Positions 33,431 to 45,879 of a stretch of DNA of 64,000 nt are shown in pieces. The notes beneath the pieces are model-generated. The model was given only the letters and a program-made list of their open reading frames with translations. It searched no databases and was not told the DNA's origin. The stretch lies in assembly GCA_036362985.1 (NCBI GenBank), contig JAYGXS010000003.1, positions 37,591,719 through 37,655,718 of the forward strand, written 5' to 3'. Each line of letters starts with the position of its first letter. Positions within the stretch are counted from its first letter, which is position 1. The position numbers and the translations under genes were made by a program. Source of the stretch: Ligula intestinalis. Its lineage: Eukaryota > Platyhelminthes > Cestoda > Diphyllobothriidea > Diphyllobothriidae.

Positions 33431-34934
33431 GCAGATATCTACGGAGGCTGATTGAGTTTGGCACAATTTTCATCCCGAGAGTTTTACTGCAAGGTAGGGA
33501 CTTAATTTCTGCAAAGAAGAGTAAGGAGCCGACACCCCAAATCTGAAGTAGCTACCAGAAAGCACGTGGGAGACTTTGAGGGACCCACTGAGACACTAAC
33601 CCTCTTGCATCTGGATCATTCAACGGCGATACGTCAGCAAAATACGCCTGTCTCGGCTTTTAGCTAATACCCGTGCTGTCAGTAGGGTGTATCAGGCAAC
33701 AAGTATGATCGACAACTCTTTTTAGCGAAATATGGCAACTTCATTTTTTGTCGAATACAAGAAACTCACTGCTTCAGACCACACAGGTTTTGTCAGAAGA
33801 CGACAAGATCGAAGCAACATAAAATAACGTATCAACTTCAGCTTCTTGTGACAATGAGGTCAGTTCCTTGTGTTAACGCAAACGAAATTTCAACAGTGAT
33901 GGCGCATGACAGCTTACTTCGAAAGGAACATTTCAAAAATAAATTAAGATTTTGAGCATGACAACAATTCTGATAGTGCACCAAACTACATAGGAGTATT
34001 TGGACGTCAGCTGAATGAGAATTGCGAGATAAACTGAAGATTGTTCATAGAGCTCCAGAAGTGCGGAGGAACACACAGTTAGTCGGAAAGATGTAGGACT
34101 AAAGTTAGCCGATTTTCTACGAGGTGGGGGACAATTCTTACGGTACATTAAGCTTCTGGCATCTTTGACTTTATTAAGAACGTGTTAAGACAGGAGCTAG
34201 CTGAGAAGAGCAGGAATTACTGCTTGGGACACCATCCAGCCTGACGGCTGTTGAACCCCAGACATCTTGAAGACATGTTTCCACGGTAGTCCTGGGAATC
34301 GGAGGGGTGACATTAAAGGAAAACGAAATAATAATGACCGACTGGACTCGTTGGGAATAAAAAAAGCCTGTTGGCTTAGTGAGTTTCAAATAAGTCAAAG
34401 TGTGCCAATATGCCTCATCGGCCAGTTAGACGCCTCAGATTCTTCCCAGTGTTAGCAAAGGTAAGAAGAAAATTAGTAGGACAACCTCCCTCTTCATTAG
34501 AACTTAAAAAGTGCACAGGCTTAATTAGTAGATAAGCTCCTTACGATGTCTTAGCCATTTAAAATATGGAGGATAAATCCTGTCAGGTCTAATGATAACT
34601 GTTTAGGAAGACAACAGGTATCAAACATTTCATGTGAAAGTGTCGTTATGAACTTATAACACGACTGGACCTTTGACAGCCGAGGAAAAATTGGAATAAT
34701 ACTGGCTAAAGATGTTTGAAGAGAACGAATTTCTTGCGAGGAAGTGTCTCGAACTGTTTTGGCTAGTACTGCGTGCTTAAACGTGGAATAGGTTTTATGC
34801 TGAGCTATTTATCACCCGCATGCGCTACTTTGTGGTACTATACGGCACCGTGATGTTCTCTTACTGGCCTAATAATCTTGCCCAAATTGTATGATTATAT
34901 CATGCATCCATCACATTCGTTAATGAACACTTGT
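33431..34934. other. Intergenic DNA without a gene
   Basis: No exon, element core or RNA gene recognised on either strand. Confidence 0.45.
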
Positions 34935-35302
34935 AGTGCCTAGCTCCATACGAAGTGCACTTGTGAACGCCTGTCGTGATTAGCTCAAGTCGAAGTGCAA
35001 TTTAGGAAACCTGGCTGTTTTCCGGTCTCTATAACAGCCAATCACAGACCGACTCACACAGGACCTCATGTAACGACTGCCGAGCAGAACTCACTTCAGA
35101 AGCCGTCTGCTGACCTGCGGTTTTGAAGTCGTCTGGTAGGCACTTTCCTACCGCCTATTCTCCTATTCATTCTGCACAGAATATACTCGACCTAACAAAC
35201 TGGCTTTCACAAGACTTCTCTCTCTTCTTCTAAGGAATCGGCCCTGGAAGATCGCAGCCGTTAGGGTTAAACCTTCTTAGCCTTAGCACTCCTTGATAAA
35301 CA
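34935..35302 (+). repeat. R-family interspersed repeat, copy 9
   Basis: Near-collinear partner of copy 2 (21245-21606): starts CTAGCTCCATACGAAGTGCA and ends GATCGCAGCCGTTAGGGTTA then CCTTAGCACTCC. The two give the best-defined ends of the family. Confidence 0.85.
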
Positions 35303-35459
35303 CTCACCGATTTCTAACGGAACTTACCCGTCCCGCTCTGCGTGAGGGCTCACTCTCGAGCCCAGCCAAGAGCCGCACTAGAGTTGACAGTGTCACTTAT
35401 CTACCGGAAGTGAACGGTCGCCCAGGTATCCGACATATCAGCCCGGATGAGACCTAGGG

Positions 35460-36620
35460 GGCGCGTAAGCTTGTTATTCTTAATTCTTTTAGTATAGCCT
35501 AGTTCTCCTAACTACAGCAGTAAATTTGCTTAATTAACGACACATAATCCTAATCTAGCTTACCTTAAAGCCTAGCTGGCTCCACCTGTTATATTTAATT
35601 GATAAAATAGGATGCATGTCTTACTACTGAACTTTGAATACTGCTATAGGAATTACCACTATCACTGATACTACCAGCAACACTTATATTGCCCTATTCC
35701 TGCTGCACTGACTTAGACAGTCATGTCAACTATCGATACAATTTTAGGAATATATTACTGGAATATACTATCCACTGGGCTTAGCAAGTATGATTACTAG
35801 AATAAGCACACTTAGCAGTGGCATATTAACTCTAGCAGCAGTATCCTGGCCCAAACTTCGTAAAATGTGACAGCAGCAGTTAAATTGTTTTATTAATTAC
35901 ACCAAATTTAAATCTAGCTTAACTTCAAGCCTAGCTGGCTATAACTTCATTACTCACTTAAGACACAATTGTACCTCTTCATTTACGCAGTTGGGTCTCT
36001 TGGTTTAGATTTGCTTGGCTGTGATAATGTAGTTTAGTCCCAGGACGTGCATAAACTCTTTTATTTTTAATTTCTTTATTATAGTTTATTCCTTATAGCC
36101 GCAGCAGTGAATTTGCTTTATAAGCCGCACCAGCCTTAGGAGTTTTTTCACTGTCTGCTATTCTTCCTCAGTTACACTGCTGGCTCGTGTAATCTGAGTG
36201 TGAGTTTTTTTACTTGAAACAAGCGAGTAGTCGTTTGAAATTGTGTCAACGACTTCTTTAGAATGTTCGGCTTTGCCGATGCATTTCTTAAATCCTATGT
36301 ACCAAGAGGGAGTTCAAAGGCGTTTGCCTATATTTCCTTTAATAAATTTGACTTTGACTTTGATAATTCGAATCTAGCTTACTCTAGAATCTAGATGGCT
36401 GCAAGTTCATTACTCTGTTTAGCTCACAAATATACCTCGTAGTTTACGTAGTTCAGTCTCTTAGTTAGATTTGCTTGGTTTTTAGAGTGAAGCAGGCCTA
36501 GTCTAAACTTTTAGCATATTGCAGTCTCAGCAACACTGCTGTCCCCTATTACCGTACTTGTGGCGCATGCAGGATGCATGTCTTATTACTGAACCTCTAA
36601 TACTGTTATAGGGATTAATA
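35460..36620. repeat. Degenerate tandem repeat array with three recognisable units
   Basis: A core AATCTAGCTTA(C/A) followed by AGCCTAGCTGGCT recurs at about 35553, 35911 and 36368, preceded by a GCAGCAGT(A/G)AATTTGCTT-type block (about 35510, 35875, 36104). A second shared block, GCATGTCTTA(C/T)TACTGAAC, is at 35611 and 36578. Units are several hundred bases and diverged. The third is split by the insertion at 36130-36365. No coding sequence was seen. Confidence 0.7.
36130..36365 (+). mobile_element. 3' end of an RTE-like LINE with TTTGAC tail
   Basis: Splits a repeat unit and ends AATAAATTTGACTTTGACTT then TGAT, a short tandem TTTGAC tail after AATAAA. Tandem short-repeat tails of this sort are typical of RTE-type LINEs. 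No coding sequence remains, so only the 3' UTR end was inserted. Confidence 0.55.
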
Positions 36621-36969
36621 AATGTTCATGACTAGTTTATTGTGGAGAAGTTTGCTTCCTAATAGACAGATGATACTCTGTAAATTCTGAGCAAAACTAG
36701 ATACTGTAGACTTGTGCACTACTTTACAAACGCGCTATTATTATTCAAATGCTCATCACTATTTCCTCACACAGATTGGGAGTGCATGCTGGGTATGACT
36801 ATTTAAACGCACTCACAGGCAGTGATTTTAGGATACTACTATAAGTGAGTGAGGGTAGATAGTGCAGTAGTACCCGCGCAAAGTCTACTGTCACTTAAGA
36901 CTAAGTCAGGCGGTGTATTGCCTTGCATTTGACACAGCAGCCCACGCCGGAACCCGTTTAGCCTTCGAG

Positions 36970-37270
36970 ATTCCGGGAGAAGGTGAAGAGTGCGGAGCTG
37001 CTAACTACGTCTTCTATCACTTTGAAGCTAAACCCTGAGACCGTCACCTCCTGTACCAACCTGTTGGTGCACTTGGTGGACTTCATCGAAATTGATGGTC
37101 AAACACACACACACTAGTGGAGGCAGAGCATTGGACTCTTGATCAACAGGTCACGACTGTGAGCCGCCAGTGATGTACCGCCTGAACTGAGGTATGACAG
37201 CCTGATTACGAATACTGGGCCAAAAATGGTCATTTCAGCCTCCCTTGTCTTTGCCAGCAATGTTCACCAT
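36970..37270 (+). repeat. SINE-like repeat, diverged
   Basis: The left part resembles 14730-14830 (CATCGAAATTGATGGTC). A (CA)n run follows near 37100, then a degenerate tRNA-like AGGCAGAGCATTGGACTC, and a body (GGTATGACAGCCTG ... CTTTGCCAGCAATG) resembling 32630-32720. Confidence 0.55.
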
Positions 37271-37974
37271 CCATCACCTTGTCAGAATAGGACAAGAGCA
37301 GCCTCCAATCTCCGCATCAGTTGTGATTGCCACACACAGCTGCGCTTCCATCTCTGCTGCATAATGATGCCTTTCTATCATTTCGAAAACAACAGAAGGA
37401 TAATTACTTGTGTACCAATCAATAACATCATTCAACCATTTCTCTCGAAAGCCCATCACTTCACTTTTACTGCGTTCTTGTGCTAACGGATTTAGTTAAA
37501 CATCGTGAGTTTGCTTACCGTTTTAATGGGCTGTCAAAATAATACCCGAAAGTGGAAGCATGCTCCTTAAGCGGCGCTTAAATGCAACTTGCTAACCGCA
37601 AACATGTATTTTCGCAACATGCTGGTTAAAATGGGAGAAAGGTAACAGGGCTGGAGGTCACAACTACGACATAATGCTCTCAAAACGCAACTGCCAGCAA
37701 CACGAAGAGTGGTCCGTGCAAAATTTTAGTTCCTTTGAAAGAAGATCAGCCTGTTATAAAGACGATTTTGTCCATATAGTTTAAAGGAACCAGTACAAAA
37801 CGGGCAAAATAGGTCAGCCTATGTTCAATTACGATAATATCCGTGTAAATAAAGAGCATAAAATTGGCGGTCCAACCTCCAAAGTCTGCGATATCAGCAA
37901 TTTCGCAGATATGGCAGCTGGCTTTTAGTAGACCTACTCCAAGCGCCTGTTGCAATACTGCGCCTCTCACGCCT
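37271..37974. other. Intergenic DNA without a gene
   Basis: Nothing supported. Confidence 0.4.
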
Positions 37975-38080
37975 GCTTATCAATCGCAGTTGGCTATCCA
38001 GGTCGGCCAATCACCTTCAAAGTCGACTTAGGCATATTCTCGCTCAAGACGCCATTGTGATAACCTGACCTCGAAACCTT
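37975..38080 (+). repeat. R-family repeat fragment, copy 11
   Basis: Carries GGTCGGCCAATCACCTTCAA and the following CGACTTAGGC segment, aligning with copies 4 and 10; homology fades to the right. Confidence 0.5.
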
Positions 38081-38360
38081 TGTGTTTTAGTCGTCACTTT
38101 ATCTGTGTATCACCTTTTTCGCTTTCAGGAACCGTTTTGTCGAATTCCTTTTCTTCCATCCAATCCCAATAAATCTCACGTTTTGCCGTACCTTAGTCAT
38201 CCTTTTCTCCCTGCTTGCCCTTTTCACGTTATTATACTGCAAATAAACTTTATAATCCTTACTTTCTTATCTATCTCACACCAGCTCTTACTTTCTTAGA
38301 ATGATGAGATAGATTATTCACGAATGAATGAGAACGTTCGAGTTCCAGGTATTTGCATGT

Positions 38361-38410
38361 TCGAAGAAGATGGAAGGTCGATCACCGGATAAGATAAATT
38401 CTTTTTCTAG
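38361..38410 (-). repeat. PLE-type terminal sequence, eroded
   Basis: GAAGAAGATGGAAGGTCGATCACCGG matches in part the terminal consensus seen at 24361, 28985, 41520, 45875 and 46851, but the following hammerhead-like part is lost. Confidence 0.4.
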
Positions 38411-39329
38411 ATTATTTTCTAGAAATTTCTCTTGCTGAACCCAAACCACCATCCCCCGTTACCATAAGCCAAAATCCTCCTGCCATACCTTATTCGGACA
38501 CTGCTCTACGACGAATCCCCTACGCGGAGCTGAACGCGCTTCCTCGTCGTACTGCGAACTTGTTTCGGTACAGAATAGCAAATCCTTTCAAGTGGCGTCC
38601 AACTTCTGTTTTTTAGTCGCTATTCACACAAGTTTGCGCATGGTCGCAGACGCGATTACTTTTACCCAAAAGTCTTATTTTTGAAAATCGGTGCTCTAGC
38701 TGGGTCTGTGGTCTTCTTAAACGGTTTGCGCAACAATAAGAGAGAGCACACGACAAGGTGAGTGGCAATTTCTGGCTACTTTTTGAGACTTGTGGGCGTT
38801 TAAACACTCGGAAACGGGACATCAGGTCAGACTACGCAAGCCAGCAGACAACAAATTTATTTCCAAATAGCGCTTTGCATCCCTCCTAAATTTTCCGGAA
38901 GACTCACGTTAGCCTACTTAAAACGAAGTTCGCCCATTTTTGAAAACTACGAAAATCCTTCTACTTGACGTCTTTTACCTCTGAAGAAAAATTCTAGGTT
39001 CCGAAAACTCGAGCATATTGGAAATTCGCATCACCTACCTATTTTTGTGGAAACCAGCCGCACCTAACCCTAATCCCTCAGCTTGAGACAGCCATTCAAC
39101 CAAAAAATTAGCGAATATACACAGGAGCTTATGATGTTACTCTGCTTGCTCAGCAAAATACTGCTAGAACTAGACTGCGCTGATGCATGACAATTGCTTG
39201 TCTGAAAGCCGCCAGTCGCAAATATCCTCCAAACGTTGCTTCAGTCCGCGTCAATAAATGTACAGCTAAGCTATCCTCGCTGTAGTGAACAAAATCCGCG
39301 TGTAACGCTCAACCTCTCGCGAGTGTTCG
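38411..39329. other. Intergenic DNA without a gene
   Basis: Nothing recognisable. Confidence 0.4.
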
Positions 39330-39590
39330 CATCAGTGGCTGCCAACCGCAGTCCGGTCTGGCCAATCGCCTTCAAGGCTGACTCACACAGTGACTACTGC
39401 CGCGTTCTCACACGTCGGACACCACCCCCACGGGTGCGGACGTGCACTAGTTCAGCTGCCAACTTCCACCAAGCTATTTTCCACTACTTCTTCACAGAAT
39501 AAACTGATCCTCCTACCTGGCGTCCCATTTCTTCTCTTCCCACACGGAACCGGGCCTGAGAATCGCAGCGCCTTGTCCTCCCCCTACTAA
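39330..39590 (+). repeat. R-family interspersed repeat, copy 10
   Basis: Matches copy 4: GGCCAATCGCCTTCAAGGCT, GACTCACACAG, CTTCACAGAATAAACTGATC and the end CGGAACCGGGCCTGAGAATC then GCAG. An unrelated C-rich end follows. Confidence 0.75.
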
Positions 39591-40942
39591 CTTAAGTCAC
39601 TGCGATATCCTCACCTAAACTACTTAGGGTGCACGATAACCAGGTGGTTTTAGTGCTCCCTGGGTTTGCATCCTGTCTTGTACGATGTGTTTAGATCGGA
39701 ATTGCCAAACTACACTCACAAATGCTTGAACCTTTAGGCAGGTGATCGTAGATAGTCGAGAATAACGATTGCTGTGACGAAACGGTTTATATCAGGATAA
39801 TTGGCATTCAGTCGGCATCACGGTACGCAAAAGTTGCAAGCCACCAAATTCGGCCAAAAAGCAGTTCTGGTAACCCATTGCATAGTAAATTCCATAAAAA
39901 TTTAGGAAGCAACTCGCATTCGGTTCCAACAGCCCAGCTCGACCAACGCCATGAGTGGACGTGTACCATGGCAATTTATCTGTGTGACACGGAGAGGAGA
40001 CCGTGGAGGGCAATTTCTATAGCCTCTGGGTTACAGTGGCTCAGTGTGAAGACAAGACTGACTACTACTCCTGCAGATATACCTATAAACCTACTCATTG
40101 CCTTCGGCTGATCTCACGATGTGTTTCGCAGGTTGTCGCTGAACAGTGAGCTTTGCCACCAAAATTAACTAAAGCAAGAGAGGAGCGTTTTTTTTCGAAA
40201 GTGCAACGCGACTCTGGCACCGTTGAAATAAAACTGCCAGTACTTCCAGTGGTGTTTGCATACACCTCGATGGGAAGGGTGTGCAGAGACTCAAAAATCA
40301 CACAATATGACCGTGCGCCCCATTAGATGCACATCACAAAGTTTAAGCCCAAAAGTATCACATTCTGCAGACGCTACAGCATTGGTAAGATCGATGCGGC
40401 GTGTTGATGCATACAAACACAAAAAGAAACAATATAATCCTCGACTCCTGGTGGCATATTAGCTGCCGCCACCTCGGGCTGCGGAAAGTACGAGCCTAGT
40501 GCGATTTTCTTCACACCTCGTAAACAGTACCTCGTGAGCCCGTCCTCCCATAGCCATCCAGATAGCAGCTCAGCACAGATCCAGGGTAGGAAAAACCCAG
40601 GCAGGCATTCACGCCAACGAGCAAGTGAACAGGAGAAGGAATCTAACTAAAGTCTTAGGGGCGCCTCAGAACTGGATAGCCTACCTAATCCAAGCCTGCA
40701 TACGCCTACCCAGGTCACCAGCTGGTAATCTCAAATCCCAACATAGGAACGGCTTCAGCACAAAGTCTTGCGGACTAAAACTGATTTTTCCTTCAAAAAG
40801 ACAAAAACGCACACAAAAAAGGTCGAAACGGTTGAAATATGAAACTGTTTGGGAGTTAGGAGCGGCACAGCAAACAACTGTACAGGTGAAACCGGGTGTG
40901 GTGTGGCTGATAAAAAGAAGACATTGGATGCGGGGGCGGCGA
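39591..40942. other. Downstream flank of the minus-strand gene
   Basis: Probably includes the 3' UTR of the gene ending at 40943. No other gene seen. Confidence 0.4.
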
Positions 40943-41140
40943 TCATTGAGATAGCTGCCTCGGAACGCTGGAGGTTCGGGCGTGCGGTTTCCGACGAAAA
41001 ATGCGTGCAAGTCGGTTCATAACACCGGGCACTTGGGAGCGCTGATCGTCAATGCGGCGTTGTAGTTGGGCATAGTAAGCCAGTGCTGTCTGCCGGTCAC
41101 CAAAACGCAGCCAAAAGACATCAGAATGCGTCTGTTCGAA
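40943..41140 (-). CDS. Unassigned gene, terminal exon
   Basis: Acceptor AGTTCG preceded by CCCTTTTAG; 65 codons then TGA (40945-40943). Encodes FEQTHSDVFWLRFGDRQTAL, AYYAQLQRRIDDQRSQVPGV and a basic tail MNRLARIFRRKPHARTSSVP ending RQLSQ. The FWLRFGDRQTALAYY core with the previous exon is the best probe for identifying the family. Confidence 0.85.
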   Translation of the reverse strand, partial: FEQTHSDVFWLRFGDRQTALAYYAQLQRRIDDQRSQVPGVMNRLARIFRRKPHARTSSVPRQLSQ

Positions 41141-41529
41141 CTAAAAGGGTAGGAAGAGCGACAAATTTAAGATAAATTACAGATTGATCCAAAACAGTTT
41201 TCTCACTAAATAAAAACATTCCATGTTTCACAGCACAGCCTCTGACGTAAAGGGTACCCTTTATCAGTCCACCGAAAACAGTCAAACGGCTACAGATTTC
41301 GCCTAAGTGGGAATTAGAACCAGACAGCCAGGAACACAAAAGCCTCAAACCGTTGCAAAGTGCATTTCCCGTATCTGGAACTATATTTACACTACCTGAG
41401 GGCAGAAGAAAATTGTCTTTTGGAATAGAAGCAATCACTGAATGATCAGGGAAAACAAGAGTTTACGAATTGAGGCAAATTTCGCATGTCAGGTCTGTGT
41501 GTATATATAGGGAGAGAAGAAAGCATGTC

Positions 41530-41600
41530 GATCATCGGAATCATATTTTTATTCGTCTGAGCTTTCTAACTCTTACTGAAGTTGGACAGAGGATATCAGG
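41530..41600 (-). repeat. PLE-type end with eroded hammerhead-like segment
   Basis: The plus strand carries GTCGATCATCGGAATCAT, TTTTATTCGTCTGAGCTTTC and a decayed stem region, parallel to 28990-29060. It lies in the last intron of the minus-strand gene. Confidence 0.55.
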
Positions 41601-42034
41601 GCGTCAAAATCTTACATTCCTATATTGGCTTTCACCAATTTCGTCCTAGCCGGATACAAGATCCTTGGCATCACAAAAGAGTGCGACTTATGTCACAGAT
41701 CACCTGCTAGATTCTAAGCAAAGGCTGTTTATTTGACCTTACACTTCTCAACGACGAAGACTGATAGCAACAGCCTCCTCTTCACGCATGACAAAACCAA
41801 AGTCGCCAACTTTCCTGCCAGACTATCAGATTGGCGATATACAATCTGGGGGCGAAAGAAATGCTGAAGAAGCTCTAAACATGGAAGACGATGCGAACGA
41901 CAAGAGTTTCTGCTTTTGTGTTTAGATTGAGTGTGTCACTTCGAGCAGACGATCAACTTTTAACACTTGAGGCTTGTGCCGGATAACTTGGTCTTTATGG
42001 GGGTAAGATAGCGACGTTGTGCGGAGAAGACGTC

Positions 42035-42440
42035 AGTCACCTCGAAATATTTTTACATGTGCTGATTGCGCTGAATCACGGATCCATCTGTCCAATCGTA
42101 TCTTTAACGGACACTTACCACCGACCCGGGACACATTCCGTTAACAGCACTCTCCTCCCTGACCATGCTTTAAAGAGTAAGTCTTTGAAATACCTTCTCG
42201 TCCAGTAACCGGTTATAACTGGCTTTCTCCGATGCGACCCAACGAATGCTGAATGGTATCGTGGCTACAGCCCTTGGTCTGCGTCTTTGTGTCCTGTAAG
42301 CCACATGGCACGGTCCCATGCTGACTTCACCGCCGGACAGTCCCCTCGGAAAGTGATAATTCCGCACGCAGTGGAATTTTAGTCTGCAGTAGGCTTAACA
42401 AGTGACAGTGAATATTACCACATGCAGTGATAGGTGTAAG
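42035..42440 (-). repeat. S repeat, copy in last intron
   Basis: Reverse complement of the repeat at 50180-50590. Shared blocks (minus strand) include ACCTATCACTGCATGTG, GCTTACAGGACACAAAG, GAGAAAGCCA and GTGTCCGTTAAAGAT. It has an extra segment of about 40 nt near the left end of the shared region. Confidence 0.8.
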
Positions 42441-42641
42441 AGCAATCAGCAAGTGGGAGGGTCTACAGACAAGTACGCAGCCCTCCTCTACGAATTAAAT
42501 GCATGTCTGTAGCTTCAGGGGAAGCGAAAACCATATGTTGTAAAAACCGAGTCGTTGCATTATGGCTAATGTGGTAATTTCAATTTAGAAACCGAGATAA
42601 GCTCTGGTAAGCCGACCATCAATGCGCAGCTGTTAGCGTAC

Positions 42642-42764
42642 CTGTTTGATGTACTTCATTTTCAACTTCGGATCCAATTTACGATCGTTAATAAAGAAAT
42701 TTAGCGTCCGTATCAAGTGTGCGGTGGTGCCGAGCGCGAGGAACTGGTCCACATCGTAGGACAC
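42642..42764 (-). CDS. Unassigned gene, exon 10 (conserved-looking)
   Basis: 41 codons with no start codon of their own, phase 0 both ends; acceptor TTATTACCCTTTAG, donor CAG|GTACGC. Encodes VSYDVDQFLALGTTAHLIRT followed by LNFFINDRKLDPKLKMKYIK and Q. The helical, low-gap character suggests a folded conserved domain. It joins in frame to 41140. Confidence 0.85.
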
Positions 42765-43769
42765 CTAAAGGGTAATAAAGCAAATGGAAAATGATAATAC
42801 AATCATGGCAAAGTAAGCTTATTTGGTAGAAGATACTTCGACCGTAGCAAGAGACTGCGTCCACCACGTATCCTACGGGATGGGCGCACAACTAGTGAAT
42901 TGCGCGTGAATACGTTTCTACTGATAGCAGACCTGTATAGCATTTACCGCGCTTTCTCTCCCCTCACCTCCCTTGCGCCGATGACAATACAATTTAAAGA
43001 GGGCTGGGGTGGGCGTGGAAGCAATAACTAACAAAGCAAAACGGGACATCTACGGCGTGCCACACACCACCTGGTCCCTTATTTAGATGCACGAGGGTAC
43101 CATAGGAGGGCGTATCGGACATTACAGGAGAAAGGATTGAAAGGTCACAGTAAAAAAGCGTTACCCTGAGGAGGGCTGAGTCTCACATCAGTTGAAAGTC
43201 CGTCAAACCACAACTCAGGCGGCTCCATGATAAGTTTAAGTGTATGAGATAGATGAATGCACTGACTTGCCCTGAGGACGGATTCCATTCATGTCGGCCT
43301 CACTCTCTTGTCCATTCACCAGTCGACTTACCGAGCTCGTCACACAGCTGGTGATAAGGTTGGGTACAGTGGTTAATGCGACATCAAAGCCTGCACCTAA
43401 GGCGCGTGGACTCAGCGCAGTCCGGCAGACACATGCCGTGAGCCAGTCTGACCCCGTTTTGTTCCACTGTACCTATAGCTGGGGGCGACCAAAACCGCAC
43501 AGACACAACCGTAGAGCACATACGAACCCACTCAGTAACAGGCGCATGCACTGTTGCATTGCCCACATTGCGGGGTAGCAATAGTCTTTGTAGTTTTCGG
43601 CAGTCTAATTGTCCTAAGACCATATGCATAGTGGGGAGCAGGTGTCGTTTATCTACTACGTTAAATATCGAAACCGCTTACCTAGCTACTCACCGCAGGG
43701 AAGGGATTGCCATTGCTGACTTATAATTTTGAGCACTATAGTGAAAACCATGCAGACTACGGTACTTAC

Positions 43770-44210
43770 CATGCCCTCGCAGGCGTCGCCAGTGCCCTCG
43801 CTGGTGCAGGTGGCAGCGGTCACGCCAGACTGGGTGTCATCTGGGGCGGTAGGACAGCTGTGATAGCTCGTTAGGTCTTCGGCAGTGGCAGCCTCAAAGG
43901 CCTCATTTTCATCATAGTGGAGACGGCGGCAGATGGGCATGGAGGAGTCACCGCCGACACAGGTTTCATAGAGCGCAGACTGGGAGGCGGCGGCGCGAAG
44001 CCGACCGACCGACGTGGTAAGACGACCGAACTGGGTATTTATTTTTACAATGTCTTCGTCCTCGTCCTCCTCGTCGTTGTCATCGTGGTGGTGGCGGTCT
44101 GTAACCCTGCGGCTCGAGCTTTGGCGTCCTGTCAGCTGCTGGTGTGATCCCTCCGAGAGGTGGAATGACGGCCTCTTGCCCACATAGGTTAGCGGCGTCT
44201 GGCTGCCAAA
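43770..44210 (-). CDS. Unassigned gene, exon 9 with acidic patch
   Basis: 147 codons, phase 0 both ends; acceptor TTACCGCTCTGCAG, donor ATG|GTAAGT. Encodes FGSQTPLTYVGKRPSFHLSE, a His/Asp/Glu-rich low-complexity segment (RHHHDDNDEEDEDEDIVK), KINTQFGRLTTSVGRLRAAA, MPICRRLHYDENEAFEAATA and a Thr/Ser-rich end. The acidic patch looks like a disordered linker between folded parts. Confidence 0.83.
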
Positions 44211-44347
44211 CTGCAGAGCGGTAAATAAAAACGAATGCAACATAAACTGGCTAAGCACATTCACGCAGTAGCTAGGCATTATTCGAAGAAAAAATAATGA
44301 CTGAATGAAGAAGAGGCTGTTGGCAGTGACAGGTAGTAAAAACTAAC

Positions 44348-44491
44348 CTCATTGACCAGAGGACAGGAGGGAGGTTTGATGAGATCTAAACCCCGCGAGT
44401 GCGACAGGAGAAACTCGAGGAGGGCATGTCCTGCGGAGTGTTTGTCCGACTGGGAGGACGGGAAGAGACGGGGCGCGAACCACATGGCAAG
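44348..44491 (-). CDS. Unassigned gene, exon 8
   Basis: 48 codons, phase 0 both ends; acceptor TTGTCGCTTTGCCAG, donor GAG|GTTAGT. Encodes LAMWFAPRLFPSSQSDKHSA, GHALLEFLLSHSRGLDLIKP and PSCPLVNE. Confidence 0.82.
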
Positions 44492-45879
44492 CTGGCAAAG
44501 CGACAAAAATATGGCAGATTGTAATGATGATGCCTTTTGGAGGATGGCCCGAAAGTATAATCAATTCTATTAACAGAGGATCCTCAAAATTCCGTTACTT
44601 TGTGGCGTAAGTGCAGACTGCTTTACCGGGGGAGAATAGCAAAGCAACGATCAACAGAACACGTAGCCAAGAAATGCGATAATTACCCAACAACTACATT
44701 AGGTTTTCGTTAAGAGAACGAGAACAGGATTAAAGCATGAAGTTTATGTAACTTGACTGCATTATTTAGCTACTGAGGGTGGTCTCTGAACCAACTGCTC
44801 AGGAAGTTTGTTTATGTTTAGAATTTTAGGGTGCTAAAAAGGCGGCTGGCGGTACGCGTGGATCAGAAGTCCTCTTGCCAAATCCATGATCCCAGGTCTG
44901 TGTGCTGAGAACTTGTGAAAAAAGTCACCTCGTAAATAAAATCAACCGTAACATCAGTAAGCATCGATAAAAAGTCCATTCAGTTTAGAATGCACTGATT
45001 CCTTTACTCCCCTCTCTCGTCAATCGGATTTTTGTCAGTAGTGAACAGGCAGCAAACTGCATCCTGGAGGACAAATATTTGAAGCCTAAGACCCGGTGTC
45101 CTCATTTTCTACGATTACTACCTGGGCGAAGAAAGCTCTAGGAGGGGAAAAAAGGAAGTTAGCTTACCGTCTTTGGCCGAGCGTAAGGCATTGTGATTTC
45201 TGGAAGGATGTGCCGTTCTACGCTTGCCACAATATGAGATGCTTGCTCCACAAAAAGTTGCAATTGGAAGCGCGTCGGTGGTGGGAGAAAAAGAAGGGCA
45301 AGTTGAACCGCGGAGGAGGTGAAGTCATTGGTGGCTCCAACGCATGCAGTGTTGCTAAAAAACGCATTTAGGCCTTTAAGTTATTGCTACTCGTAATTAG
45401 TCAACAGGCACATAATATAACATGAAAGAGTGCGAAGTATTTGAATGACAGGAGGGGAAAATTGCTCGACGTACAAGGTTTTACAAGTGTTGGTGGTTTC
45501 CTCTTCCGTAGACTGTAGATCGATTGGCTAAACAAAACAAAAAGCAAATCATTGAAAACGAGCTAAGAGGAAAAAATAGTCCCCAGTCGCATCTGCTCAC
45601 CGATCAGAAACGGCCGAAGCTAACTCCTATGCGTTGTATATGACGTAGAAAGTTGCAACTGAGCGGTTTATGAAGGCACTGCACAGCACAGGACGTCAAA
45701 AACTAGTATCGTGCTAACGAATAAGCAGTTGAGGCACATGAATAGGCAATACCTTCAGGTATGATCGAGGATGGATCCAACAACTCGGTTTTCATGGACA
45801 AGTTGTAAACCATAACTGCATCAAAATAGAGCGAATTTTGTGCGCCTTCCAATCAAGTTTCACCCGAGAAGAACAAGAA

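Noticed and set aside
41121..41438. 105-codon minus-strand open frame in the last intron of the unassigned gene
   Set aside because: Its acceptor phase does not fit the phase 0 end of exon 10, whereas 42642 joins directly and in frame to 41140; it is left as intron.
43917..44147. Plus-strand open frame of 76 codons with a Val-rich hydrophobic end
   Set aside because: Antisense to exon 9 of the minus-strand gene; the Val/Leu run is the complement of its acidic low-complexity patch.
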